Assembly (NCBI GenBank): GCA_965242575.1
Contig: OZ251461.1
Location: 3,224,001 to 3,288,000, forward strand
Reading direction: 5' to 3'
From: JANQOH01 sp965242575
Lineage (GTDB): Bacteria > Pseudomonadota > Alphaproteobacteria > UBA7887
DNA length: 64,000 bases
Shown here: one piece after another, positions 32,164 through 39,899 of the stretch
Layout: each line of letters begins with the position of its first letter
Position numbering within the stretch: the first letter of the stretch is position 1
The notes under the pieces: model-generated
The model's input: the letters and a program-made list of their open reading frames with translations, nothing else
The model's database searches: none
What the model was told of the DNA's origin: nothing
Made by a program: the position numbers and the translations under genes

Positions 32164-34485
32164 ATGCTCTCGAAGACCCTCGAGGAATCGCTCCACCGCG
32201 CCATCGCGCTCGCCGATGAGCGGCGGCACGAGTTCTCCACGCTCGAACACCTGCTGCTGGCGCTGGCCGACGACGCCGATTCGGTCGCCGTCCTGCGCGC
32301 CTGCAACGTCGACATCGACGCGCTGCGCGCCGAACTCACCGGCTTTCTCGACGCCGAGCTGGAGGTCCTGCCCGACGACTCCGCGGTCGACGGCGCCCGG
32401 CCCACCCCGAGCTTCCAGCGCGTCATCCAGCGCGCCGTCCACCACGTCCAGATGTCCAACCGCGAGGAGGTCACCGGCGCCAACGTCCTCGTCGCCATCT
32501 TCTCCGAGCGCGAATCGCACGCCGTCTATTTCCTCCAGCGGCAGGACATGACGCGCCTCGACGCCGTGAGCTACATCAGCCACGGCCTCGCCAAGGCGCC
32601 GGGGGAATCGCGGCCCGAAACGCCCCGCGGCGCCGACGACGACCCGGACGCCGAGGCCGCGGCGGCGGCGCAGGGGGAGGCCGCCCTCGCCGCCTATTGC
32701 GTCGACCTGAACGCCAAGGCGCGCGACGGGCGCATCGACCCGCTGATCGGCCGCGCGCGCGAGGTCGAGCGCACGGTGCAGATCCTCTGCCGGCGGACCA
32801 AGAACAACCCGCTGTTCGTCGGCGACCCCGGAGTCGGCAAGACCGCGATCGCCGAGGGCCTCGCCCGGCGCATCGTCGACGGCGAGGTCCCGGAGGTGCT
32901 GGGCGGCGCGACCATCTTCGCCCTCGACATGGGAACCCTGCTCGCCGGCACCCGCTACCGCGGCGATTTCGAGGAGCGCGTCAAGAGCGTGCTCGCGGCC
33001 CTCGAGCGCCATGACGGCGCCATCCTGTTCATCGACGAGATCCACACCGTGATCGGCGCCGGCGCCACTTCGGGCGGGGCGATGGACGCCTCCAACCTGC
33101 TCAAGCCGGCGCTGCAAAGCGGCGCGCTCCGCTGCATGGGCTCCACCACCTACAAGGAATACCGCAACTATTTCGAGAAGGACCGCGCGCTGGCGCGGCG
33201 CTTCCAGAAGATCGACGTCGACGAACCCTCGGTCGGCGACGCGGTGCGCATCCTCGAGGGCCTCAAGCCCTGCTACGAGGAATACCACAAGGTCGAATAC
33301 ACCGGCGACGCGCTGCGCTCGGCGGTCGAACTCTCCCACCGCCATATCGGCGACCGCAAACTCCCCGACAAGGCCATCGACGTGATCGACGAGGTGGGCG
33401 CGGCGCAGGCGCTGCTGCCGGCGGACAAACGCAAGACCACCATCGACGAGGCCGAGGTCGAGCGCGTCGTCGCCACCATGGCGCGCATCCCGCCCAAGCG
33501 CGTGAGCCGCGACGACAAGGAGGTCCTGGCGTCGCTGGAGGCCAACCTGAAGACCGTCGTCTTCGGCCAGGACTCCGCCCTCGCCGCGTTGACGAGCGCC
33601 GTCAAACTCGCGCGCGCCGGCCTGCGCGAACCCGAAAAACCCGTCGGCAGCTACCTGTTCTCGGGCCCCACCGGGGTCGGCAAGACCGAGGCCGCGCGCC
33701 AGCTGGCGGCGATCCTGGGGATCGAACTGATCCGCTTCGACATGTCGGAATACATGGAGCGCCACACGGTCTCCCGCCTCATCGGCGCGCCGCCGGGCTA
33801 TGTCGGCTTCGACCAGGGCGGGCTGCTCACCGACGCGGTGGACCAGCACCCGCACGCCGTCCTCCTCCTCGACGAGATCGAGAAGGCCCACCCCGACCTG
33901 TTCAACATCCTCCTCCAGGTGATGGACCACGGGAAGCTCACCGACCACAACGGCAAGAACGTGAGCTTCCGCAACGTCATCCTCGTCATGACGACCAACG
34001 CCGGCGCCGCGGAACTGGCGAAGCCCGCTATCGGCTTCGGGCGCGAGGCGCGCGTCGGCGACGACCGCGAGGCCATCGAGCGCATGTTCTCGCCCGAATT
34101 CCGCAACCGCCTCGACGCCGTCGTCGGCTTCGCCCACCTGCCGCCCGAGGTCGTCCACCGGGTGGTCGACAAATTCGTCGCCCAGCTCGAAGCCCAGCTC
34201 GCCGACCGCGACGTCACCGTCCAGCTCACCGACGGCGCGCGCGCCTGGCTGGCGGAGAAGGGCTACGACAGGCTTTACGGCGCGCGCCCGCTGGCGCGGG
34301 TCATCCAGGAGCACCTGAAGAAGCCCCTCGCCGACGCGCTGCTGTTCGGCGAACTGGCGAACGGCGGCCACGTCAAGGTCCGCCTCAAGGGCCGGGGCGC
34401 CGGGGCCGCCCTCTCCCTCGTCCCCGAACCGCCCGCGCCGCGCCGCGGCGGCAAGCGGCCCAGGGTCCCGGCGCCCGCCTCGTGA
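32164..34485 (+). CDS. clpA: ClpA, ATP-dependent Clp protease ATP-binding subunit
   Basis: This 773-residue Hsp100 unfoldase feeds substrates to ClpP. The N-terminal repeat domain (SKTLEESLHRAIALADERRHEFSTLEHL) is followed by two AAA+ modules with Walker A GDPGVGKT and GPTGVGKT. The second module has the usual FDMSEYMERHTVSRLIGAPPGYVG pore and sensor region. Length and order match proteobacterial ClpA rather than ClpB, as there is no long coiled-coil middle domain. It forms an operon with clpS, 30 bp upstream. A ClpP gene is not in the window. Confidence 0.97.
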   Translation: MLSKTLEESLHRAIALADERRHEFSTLEHLLLALADDADSVAVLRACNVDIDALRAELTGFLDAELEVLPDDSAVDGARPTPSFQRVIQRAVHHVQMSNREEVTGANVLVAIFSERESHAVYFLQRQDMTRLDAVSYISHGLAKAPGESRPETPRGADDDPDAEAAAAAQGEAALAAYCVDLNAKARDGRIDPLIGRAREVERTVQILCRRTKNNPLFVGDPGVGKTAIAEGLARRIVDGEVPEVLGGATIFALDMGTLLAGTRYRGDFEERVKSVLAALERHDGAILFIDEIHTVIGAGATSGGAMDASNLLKPALQSGALRCMGSTTYKEYRNYFEKDRALARRFQKIDVDEPSVGDAVRILEGLKPCYEEYHKVEYTGDALRSAVELSHRHIGDRKLPDKAIDVIDEVGAAQALLPADKRKTTIDEAEVERVVATMARIPPKRVSRDDKEVLASLEANLKTVVFGQDSALAALTSAVKLARAGLREPEKPVGSYLFSGPTGVGKTEAARQLAAILGIELIRFDMSEYMERHTVSRLIGAPPGYVGFDQGGLLTDAVDQHPHAVLLLDEIEKAHPDLFNILLQVMDHGKLTDHNGKNVSFRNVILVMTTNAGAAELAKPAIGFGREARVGDDREAIERMFSPEFRNRLDAVVGFAHLPPEVVHRVVDKFVAQLEAQLADRDVTVQLTDGARAWLAEKGYDRLYGARPLARVIQEHLKKPLADALLFGELANGGHVKVRLKGRGAGAALSLVPEPPAPRRGGKRPRVPAPAS

Positions 34486-34508
34486 CCGCGACAAGGAGTC
34501 TTCCCACG

Positions 34509-35768
34509 ATGACGATGACAACGCTCGCGCGCGTCCTCGCCCCGATCTCGATCCTCGCCGCCGGGCTCGCCCCGGAATTCGCCCCGGAGCCCGCCCATGC
34601 GGACGACGCCCCGCTCGGCGGGTTCCTCGCCGAGGGCGACCCCATCCTCGACCTCCGCTACCGCTACGAATACGTCGACGAAGGGAACCCGGAGCGGCCC
34701 GAAAAGGCGCACGCCAACACCCTGCGCGCGCGCCTCGGCTTCATGACGGCCGAGCGCCGCAGCTTGCAGGCGCTGCTCGAATTCGAGGGCTCCATGCATC
34801 TCGGCTCGGCGCGCTTCGACGACACGTTGAACGGCCGCGCGCGCCGCCCCGTCGTCGCCGACCCCGAGAACGCCGCGCTCAACCGCGCATGGCTGAACCT
34901 CGCGGCGACCCCCGACACCGACATCCGCGTCGGGCGTCACCGCATCAAATTCGACAATACGCGCTTCGTCGGCAATGTCGGCTGGCGCCAGAACGAACAG
35001 ACCTATGACGGAGTCCGGCTGATCGACCGCAGCCTGCCGGGGCTGGCCGTCAATTACGCCTGGATATCCCGGGTCAAGCGCATCTTCGGCGAGGATTCGC
35101 CCAACGGCGAGTACAACACCGCCGCCCACCTCATCAACCTGCGCTACGACGGCTTCACCGGCGTTGCGGCGACCGGCTACGGCTACCTGATCGACATCGA
35201 CGAGCGCGCAGCCTTTTCGTCGAAAACCTTCGGCGCCCTGGTGACGGGCTCGGCCGAAATCGCCGACGGCGTCCGCCTCCTCTACAGCGCGGAGGCGGCG
35301 CGCCAGACCCCCTACGGCGACAATCCGGGCGATTTCGACCTCGGCTTCCTGCTCGTCGAGCCGGGCCTGTCGTTCGACGGCGCCGGCGTCACGGTCAAGG
35401 CGGCGATGGAGTATCTGGAGGGCGACGGCGCCGCGGCCTTCCGGACCCCGCTGGCGACGCTGCACGCGCGCCAGGGCTGGGCCGACCGCTTCCTGGCCAC
35501 CCCGGCCGACGGCGTGCGCGACCTCTACGCCACCGTCGCCTGGAAGACGCGCGGCCCCGGCGTCCTCGACGGCGCCGTCTTCACCGCCGTGTGGCACGAC
35601 TTCGAAGCGACCCGCGGCGGCGCCCGTTACGGCTCCGAAATCGACCTGCTCGTCTCGCTGCCGCTCCGCGACGGCCTGTCCGCGTCGTTCAAGGCGGCGC
35701 GCTACATGGCCGACGAGCATGCGTACGACGTGTCCAAATTCTGGGCCACCCTGGGGTTCGCCTGGTGA
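34509..35768 (+). CDS. Outer-membrane beta-barrel protein, alginate-export-porin-like
   Basis: This 419-residue protein has a signal peptide (to about residue 32, ending AHA) followed by alternating hydrophobic strands rich in Tyr/Arg/Asp turns (DLRYRYEYVDEGNPER...LRARLGF). It ends in an aromatic residue pattern (FWATLGFAW), as outer-membrane barrels do. The segment VGRHRIKFDNTRFVGNVGWRQNEQTYDGV is characteristic of the alginate export (AlgE-like) porin family, many of which are general anion or carbohydrate porins. Substrate is unknown. An AGGAG lies about 10 bases before the ATG. It stands alone between clpA and a DsbA-like gene. Confidence 0.8.
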   Translation: MTMTTLARVLAPISILAAGLAPEFAPEPAHADDAPLGGFLAEGDPILDLRYRYEYVDEGNPERPEKAHANTLRARLGFMTAERRSLQALLEFEGSMHLGSARFDDTLNGRARRPVVADPENAALNRAWLNLAATPDTDIRVGRHRIKFDNTRFVGNVGWRQNEQTYDGVRLIDRSLPGLAVNYAWISRVKRIFGEDSPNGEYNTAAHLINLRYDGFTGVAATGYGYLIDIDERAAFSSKTFGALVTGSAEIADGVRLLYSAEAARQTPYGDNPGDFDLGFLLVEPGLSFDGAGVTVKAAMEYLEGDGAAAFRTPLATLHARQGWADRFLATPADGVRDLYATVAWKTRGPGVLDGAVFTAVWHDFEATRGGARYGSEIDLLVSLPLRDGLSASFKAARYMADEHAYDVSKFWATLGFAW

Positions 35769-35790
35769 CGCGGCCCGGAACGAGAATCGC

Positions 35791-36423
35791 ATGAGGATCG
35801 ACGTCCTCTCCGACACGGTCTGCCCCTGGTGCTACGTCGGCAAGCGCCGGCTCGAGACGGCGCTGCGCGCGGAGGGCGGGGCGGAGCCGGAGATCGTCTG
35901 GCGGCCCTTCCAGCTCAACCCCGACATGCCGGCGGAGGGGATGGACCGCGCCGACTACCTGGCGTTCAAGTTCGGCGGCCCCGAACGCGCGCGGCGGGCC
36001 TATAGCGCGATCCGCGACGCGGCGCGCGGCGAGGGGCTGGAGGTCGATTTCGACGCCATCGCGCGGACGCCGAACACGCTCGATTCGCACCGGCTGATCC
36101 ACTACGCCGCCGGGCGCGGCGCGCAGGGCCGGGTGGTCGACGCCCTGTTCCGCGCCTATTTCGAGGAGGGCTTCGACATCGGCGACTCCGGGGTTCTCGC
36201 CGGGGTCGCCGGGGCGTGCGGCCTCGACGCCGGCGCCGTCCGCGCCTGGCTCGACAGCGGCGCCGACGCCGAACTGGTCCGGGACCGCGACCGGCGCGCC
36301 CGCGCCATGGGGGTCCGGGGCGTGCCGTTCTTCGTCGTCGACGAGCGCTACGCCCTCTCCGGCGCGCAGGAGCCCGAGGTCTTCCGCCAGGTCTTCGCCG
36401 CCGCCCGCGCCGCGGCGGAGTAA
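35791..36423 (+). CDS. DsbA/FrnE-family thioredoxin-fold oxidoreductase
   Basis: This 210-residue protein begins MRIDVLSDTVCPWCYVGKRRLE, with an intact CPWC redox motif at residues 11-14. There is no signal peptide, so it acts in the cytoplasm. The C-terminal GVRGVPFFVVDERYALSGAQ has the cis-proline of the thioredoxin fold and matches FrnE-type proteins related to 2-hydroxychromene-2-carboxylate isomerase. The likely role is thiol-disulfide exchange or isomerisation; the substrate is unknown. It is followed by a convergent minus-strand toxin gene only 11 bp away. Confidence 0.88.
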   Translation: MRIDVLSDTVCPWCYVGKRRLETALRAEGGAEPEIVWRPFQLNPDMPAEGMDRADYLAFKFGGPERARRAYSAIRDAARGEGLEVDFDAIARTPNTLDSHRLIHYAAGRGAQGRVVDALFRAYFEEGFDIGDSGVLAGVAGACGLDAGAVRAWLDSGADAELVRDRDRRARAMGVRGVPFFVVDERYALSGAQEPEVFRQVFAAARAAAE

Positions 36424-36434
36424 GGGGCGCGGCG

Positions 36435-36860
36435 CTACCGGGCCCACGGATCGAGCAGCTCCGCCCCCATCTCCGTGAAATCGCGCACGTTCCGGGTGGC
36501 GAGAACCAGCCCGTGGCGCCGCGCGACCGCGGCGATCTGGGCGTCGGCGGCGGGGCGGGTTTTCCCGATCCTGTCGCCGTCGCCCATGATCTCGCCCCAG
36601 ATCGCCGCCGCCTCGCGGTCGAACGACAGGATGCGCCCGGCGAACTGGCGCGCAAGCGCGCCATGTATCCAGCGTTCGAGCTCGCGCCCGCGCCCGGTGT
36701 CGCCGAGCTTCCGCGCTCCCCGCGCCAGCTCCGCGAACGTCATCGCGGCGAGGAAGAGCTCGCCCGGCGCCCGGTCGGAGATCCAGGCGAGAACCCGGTC
36801 TTCGGGCCGGGGCTTGACGGTCTCGCTAATGACGTTGGTGTCGAGCAGGAACCCCGTCAT
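36435..36860 (-). CDS. vapC: VapC-type PIN toxin
   Basis: This 141-residue PIN nuclease has LLDTNVISE (first Asp), MTFAELARGARK (Glu) and PAADAQIAAVARRHGLVLATRNVRDF (third Asp and final Asn/Asp region). It resembles FitB/VapC toxins, which act as site-specific RNases. Its ATG overlaps the stop of the upstream antitoxin-like gene by 4 nt. It is the last gene of the minus-strand run that starts with the GST gene. Confidence 0.9.
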   Translation of the reverse strand: MTGFLLDTNVISETVKPRPEDRVLAWISDRAPGELFLAAMTFAELARGARKLGDTGRGRELERWIHGALARQFAGRILSFDREAAAIWGEIMGDGDRIGKTRPAADAQIAAVARRHGLVLATRNVRDFTEMGAELLDPWAR

Positions 36861-37522
36861 TCCAGCTCGACCGCGCGTCCCGCCGAGCGGTCGCGCTCGA
36901 CGGCCAGATCGGCGGCGCCGGGCGGCGCCGACCTCAGGAACGCCACGAGCTCCGGCCCGGTTTTCGCGACCGGGCGGGTTTCATCGCGGCCGTCCGCGGC
37001 GGACGGGGACGGAGTCGAAACGCGTGAGACATCGGGGAAGGCCGTGTCCTCCTCGTGTCGGATTGCGCCGGCGCCCGCGAGGGCTGGCGCCGAGCGGATT
37101 TCGTTCAGCATTCGCCAGCCCTCGTCGCCGGGGCGCTTCGCGAACACGTGCATCCACCCGTTGGCGATGCTCCGGGTTCCGGTGGCCGCGCGAACGACCT
37201 CGGCGACGGCGCGGGACGGAGTGCGGTACCCTTCGCCGTCGAAGTTCAGCTCGCCGTCGACGACCCGCCCCTCGGCGTCGGCCCTGGGATGTCGCACCCG
37301 GAGTTCCGTTCCGTCCGGGAGCTCGACCCCCTTCCAAACCCAACGGCGCGCCGGAGGCGCGAGCGGCGGCGGCGCGGCCATGTCCGCGAAACCGCCCCCA
37401 GGTTCGACTGCCGGGCCGAGCCGCAGCAGGCGGCGCAGCGCGGCGTTCGGCGAGTCGTCGAACCCTCGCCGTTCGGCCTCGATCGCCTGGTGCACGTCGA
37501 AATCGATCTCGATGGTTCTCAT
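36857..37522 (-). CDS. Unusually long antitoxin: ribbon-helix-helix start, RAMA/DUF4357-like middle, VapB-type tail
   Basis: This 221-residue protein begins RTIEIDFDVHQAIEAERRGFDDSPNAALRRLL, consistent with a ribbon-helix-helix DNA-binding domain. Residues about 62-145 read like a RAMA/DUF4357 domain (GTELRVRH... TPSRAVAEVV... SIANGWMHVF), a module usually attached to restriction-modification methylases. The end (GPELVAFLRSAPPGAADLAVERDRS) looks like a toxin-binding VapB tail. It overlaps vapC by 4 nt and has two palindromic sites in its promoter. Normal VapB proteins have 70-90 residues, so this is a fused form. Domain calls are by pattern. Confidence 0.7.
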   Translation of the reverse strand: MRTIEIDFDVHQAIEAERRGFDDSPNAALRRLLRLGPAVEPGGGFADMAAPPPLAPPARRWVWKGVELPDGTELRVRHPRADAEGRVVDGELNFDGEGYRTPSRAVAEVVRAATGTRSIANGWMHVFAKRPGDEGWRMLNEIRSAPALAGAGAIRHEEDTAFPDVSRVSTPSPSAADGRDETRPVAKTGPELVAFLRSAPPGAADLAVERDRSAGRAVELE

Positions 37523-37524
37523 CC

Positions 37525-37585
37525 TGGGAGACTCCCAATTCGCCCCGACTCCGAGTCTTGTAAATTAAGACTCCGAGTCCGTCAA
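37525..37585 (-). promoter_or_regulatory. Antitoxin promoter with two palindromic operators and a hairpin at the start codon
   Basis: On the minus strand TTGACG (37585-37580) and TACAAG (37562-37557) are separated by 17 bp. Two identical 11-bp palindromes, GACTC-centre-GAGTC on either strand, lie at 37569-37579 (in the spacer) and 37547-37557 (at the -10 edge). They are 22 bp apart, two helical turns. A third, different 13-base palindrome at 37525-37537 ends 2 bases before the ATG and could fold over the ribosome-binding region. The arrangement fits autorepression by the ribbon-helix-helix antitoxin. The promoter overlaps the last codons of mobA. Confidence 0.7.
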
Positions 37586-38239
37586 CCGCCCCTCCGCCCC
37601 GGCCGCAAAAATTTTCTCCGCCCGCGCCAGGTCGTCCGGCGCGTTCACGTTGAAGAACGGGTCGACCGGCCCCGCGAACGGGAAATCCACCTCGGCGACT
37701 CCATGCCGCGCCGTCCATGCGTCGACCTTGCGCACGCCGTCCTCCTCCAGGGCGCGGCGCAGGTCGTGGCGCAGCGCCACCGGCCACAGGCCGAACACCG
37801 GATGCGCCCGCCCGCCGGACGCGGCGCGGGCGAGCGGGCGGTCCGGGCCCAGGGCGCGCTCCAGCCGCTCCACCAGGTCGAGGGGAAAGAACGGCGAGTC
37901 GGCGGCTAAGGTCGCCACCAGCGGGACGCCGGGCGCATGTTCGGCGGCCCACTCCATCCCCGCCAGCGCGCCGGCGAGCGGCCCCGCGCGGCCGGGGACG
38001 CCATCGGCGACGACGGGAATTCCGTCCGCCCCGCCCACGGCCATGCGCAGGCCCGCCGCGGCGAGGCGCGCCGGGTCGCCGTTGGCGTTGACGACGAGCC
38101 GCGCAACCTGCGGCAGCGCGCGCCACAGGACGCGGTCGAGGAGCGGCCTCCCGCCCAGCGGCAGCAGCCATTTGTCGCCGCCGCCCATGCGCCGCGCCCG
38201 CCCGCCGGCGAGGACGACGCCCACCGCCCGGCGCCTCAC
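37565..38239 (-). CDS. mobA: MobA, molybdenum cofactor guanylyltransferase
   Basis: MobA links GMP from GTP to molybdopterin to make the MGD cofactor of formate dehydrogenase-type enzymes. The 224-residue protein has the nucleotidyltransferase N-terminus VGVVLAGGRARRMGGGDKWLLPL and a metal-binding ADSPFFP segment. The end (VDPFFNVNAPDDLARAE) is typical. It begins with GTG overlapping the fdhD stop (GTGA), so the two Mo-enzyme maturation genes are coupled. The final codons coincide with the operator and promoter of the downstream antitoxin. Confidence 0.93.
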   Translation of the reverse strand: MRRRAVGVVLAGGRARRMGGGDKWLLPLGGRPLLDRVLWRALPQVARLVVNANGDPARLAAAGLRMAVGGADGIPVVADGVPGRAGPLAGALAGMEWAAEHAPGVPLVATLAADSPFFPLDLVERLERALGPDRPLARAASGGRAHPVFGLWPVALRHDLRRALEEDGVRKVDAWTARHGVAEVDFPFAGPVDPFFNVNAPDDLARAEKIFAAGAEGRLTDSES

Positions 38240-39105
38240 GCGGCGGCGCCCCCGGCGGCGTCGGCGTCCTCGTCCCCGGCCTCGTCCGCGCCGCGGTCGT
38301 CGAAGACCAGCCGTTCGGCGCCGGAGAGCGCCATGAAGCGCCGGCCGCGCGCCCGCCCGATCAGCGTCAGCCCGGCGCGGCGCGCGAGGTCGACTCCCCA
38401 CGACGTAAAGCCCGAGCGCGAAATCAGGATCGGCACGCCCATGCGCACGGTCTTGATGACCATCTCGCCGGTCAGCCGGCCGGTCGTGTAGAGGATCTTC
38501 CCGTCGGCGGAGACTCCGTTCAGCCGCATGTAGCCGGCGATCTTGTCGACCGCGTTGTGGCGGCCCACGTCCTCCATGTAGATCAGCGGCTCGTCGCGCC
38601 GGCACAGCACGCAGCCGTGGATCGCCCCGGCCGCGAGATAGAGGCTCGGCGTGGTGTTTATCGCCTTCGCCAGCCGGGCGATCCACGACGTCCGCAGGCG
38701 CGCGCCCTCGGGCAGGCGGACCGAGTCGAAATCCTCCATCAGGTCGCCGAAGGAGGTGCCCAGCGCGCAGCCCGAGGTGCGGGTGCGCCTGGCCAGTTTC
38801 TCCTCGTGGTCGGTCGGGCGCGCGGTGCGGACGACGGCGACGTCGATGTCGCCGTCGTAATCGACCGCCGTAATCTCTTCGTCCGGCGCCAGCATGTTCT
38901 GGTTGGCGAGGAAGCCCACCGCGAGGCATTCGGGCCGGTCGCCGATGGTCATCGTCGTGACGATCTCGCAGTCGTTGAGGAACAACGTGATGGGCCGCTC
39001 CACCGTCACCCGCGCCGCGACCTCCGCGCCGCGGTGGTCGAGCCCCCGCACCGCCTCGGTGAGGCGCGGGTCTTCGGGGTCGGGCCGGACGATGTACGCC
39101 GCCAT
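38236..39105 (-). CDS. fdhD: FdhD, sulfurtransferase for formate dehydrogenase
   Basis: FdhD passes sulfur from IscS to the molybdenum cofactor, which formate dehydrogenase needs for activity. The 289-residue protein contains the sulfur-carrying CxxC (GCVLC) and the conserved MEDVGRHNAVDKI and GRLTGEMVIKTVRMGVPILISRSG blocks. A long Glu/Asp/Ala-rich tail at the C-terminus is unusual. It lies 13 bp after the GST gene and overlaps mobA. The formate dehydrogenase structural genes are not in the window. Confidence 0.95.
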   Translation of the reverse strand: MAAYIVRPDPEDPRLTEAVRGLDHRGAEVAARVTVERPITLFLNDCEIVTTMTIGDRPECLAVGFLANQNMLAPDEEITAVDYDGDIDVAVVRTARPTDHEEKLARRTRTSGCALGTSFGDLMEDFDSVRLPEGARLRTSWIARLAKAINTTPSLYLAAGAIHGCVLCRRDEPLIYMEDVGRHNAVDKIAGYMRLNGVSADGKILYTTGRLTGEMVIKTVRMGVPILISRSGFTSWGVDLARRAGLTLIGRARGRRFMALSGAERLVFDDRGADEAGDEDADAAGGAAA

Positions 39106-39118
39106 CGCGCCGCCGCCG

Positions 39119-39826
39119 TCAGCGGCGTTCGAACTGCTTGTCGCCGAACAGGATCGAGAAGCGCTCCTTGTCCGCTTTCACGTCGCCGACGGCTTTCGCC
39201 GCCTTCATGACATCGCGGCCGCGGATGACCGCGGGGCGCGCCTTCACCGCGTCGCGCCACCGCTCGAGGTTCGGGTAGTCGGCGAAGTCCTGGCCCTGCC
39301 GTTCGCCGAGCAGCCATGGCCACACCGCGATGTCGGCGATCGAATAGTCGCCGGCGAGATATTCATGCTCGGCGAGGCGGCGGTCGATCACGCCATAGAT
39401 CCGCCCCGCCTCGCGGGTGTAGCGGTCCACCGCGTAGGGGATCCGCTCCGGCGCGTATTGGCGGAAGTGGTGCGCCTGCCCGAGCATCGGCCCGACGGTC
39501 CCCATCTGGAACATCAGCCATTCCAGGACCCGCAGCCGCCCGCGCGGATCGGCGGGCATCAGCCGGCCCGTCTTCTCCGCGAGGTAGATCATGATCGCGC
39601 CCGATTCGAAGACCGACACCGGCTCCCCGCCCGGTCCGTCCGGGTCGACGATGGCCGGCATCTTGTTGTTCGGGCTGATGGCGAGGAACTCCGGCGCGAA
39701 CTGGTCGCCCTTGCCGATGTCCACCGGGAGAACCTCGTAGGGCAGTCCGAGCTCCTCGAGCAGGATGGTGACCTTCCAGCCGTTCGGCGTGGGCCAGAAA
39801 TACAGGTCGATGGCGGGCTGGGTCAC
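39119..39826 (-). CDS. Glutathione S-transferase family protein (YfcG/YghU-like)
   Basis: This 235-residue protein starts IDLYFWPTPNGWKVTILLEELGLPYEV. TPNGWK is the N-terminal active-site pattern of the Nu-class GSTs YfcG and YghU, which act as glutathione-dependent disulfide reductases. The thioredoxin-like domain (PNNKMPAIVD..., ESGAIMIYLAEK) is followed by the helical GST C domain (SIADIAVWPWL). A GTG start at 39826 with GGAGAG upstream is chosen because earlier codons do not resemble the family. It is divergent from iorA and heads the fdhD-mobA-antitoxin run. Confidence 0.88.
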   Translation of the reverse strand: MTQPAIDLYFWPTPNGWKVTILLEELGLPYEVLPVDIGKGDQFAPEFLAISPNNKMPAIVDPDGPGGEPVSVFESGAIMIYLAEKTGRLMPADPRGRLRVLEWLMFQMGTVGPMLGQAHHFRQYAPERIPYAVDRYTREAGRIYGVIDRRLAEHEYLAGDYSIADIAVWPWLLGERQGQDFADYPNLERWRDAVKARPAVIRGRDVMKAAKAVGDVKADKERFSILFGDKQFERR

Positions 39827-39886
39827 GGCGGCTCTCCGGTTGGGGTTCGCGGCGCCACCATAGCAGACACGGCGGCGGCGGCGCGC

Positions 39887-39892
39887 TATACC
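39887..39892 (+). promoter_or_regulatory. -10-like element implying a leaderless iorA message
   Basis: TATACC ends 7 bases before the iorA ATG (39900), and no ribosome-binding site is visible between them. A clear -35 is not seen, so the call is weak. A minus-strand TATGGT near 39860 could serve the divergent GST gene. Confidence 0.3.
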
Positions 39893-39899
39893 GGCGCGC

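Noticed and set aside
28049..34521. Two minus-strand frames of over 1100 codons opposite DUF499 and clpA
   Set aside because: The plus strand has strongly supported genes; the shadows lack motifs and start signals.
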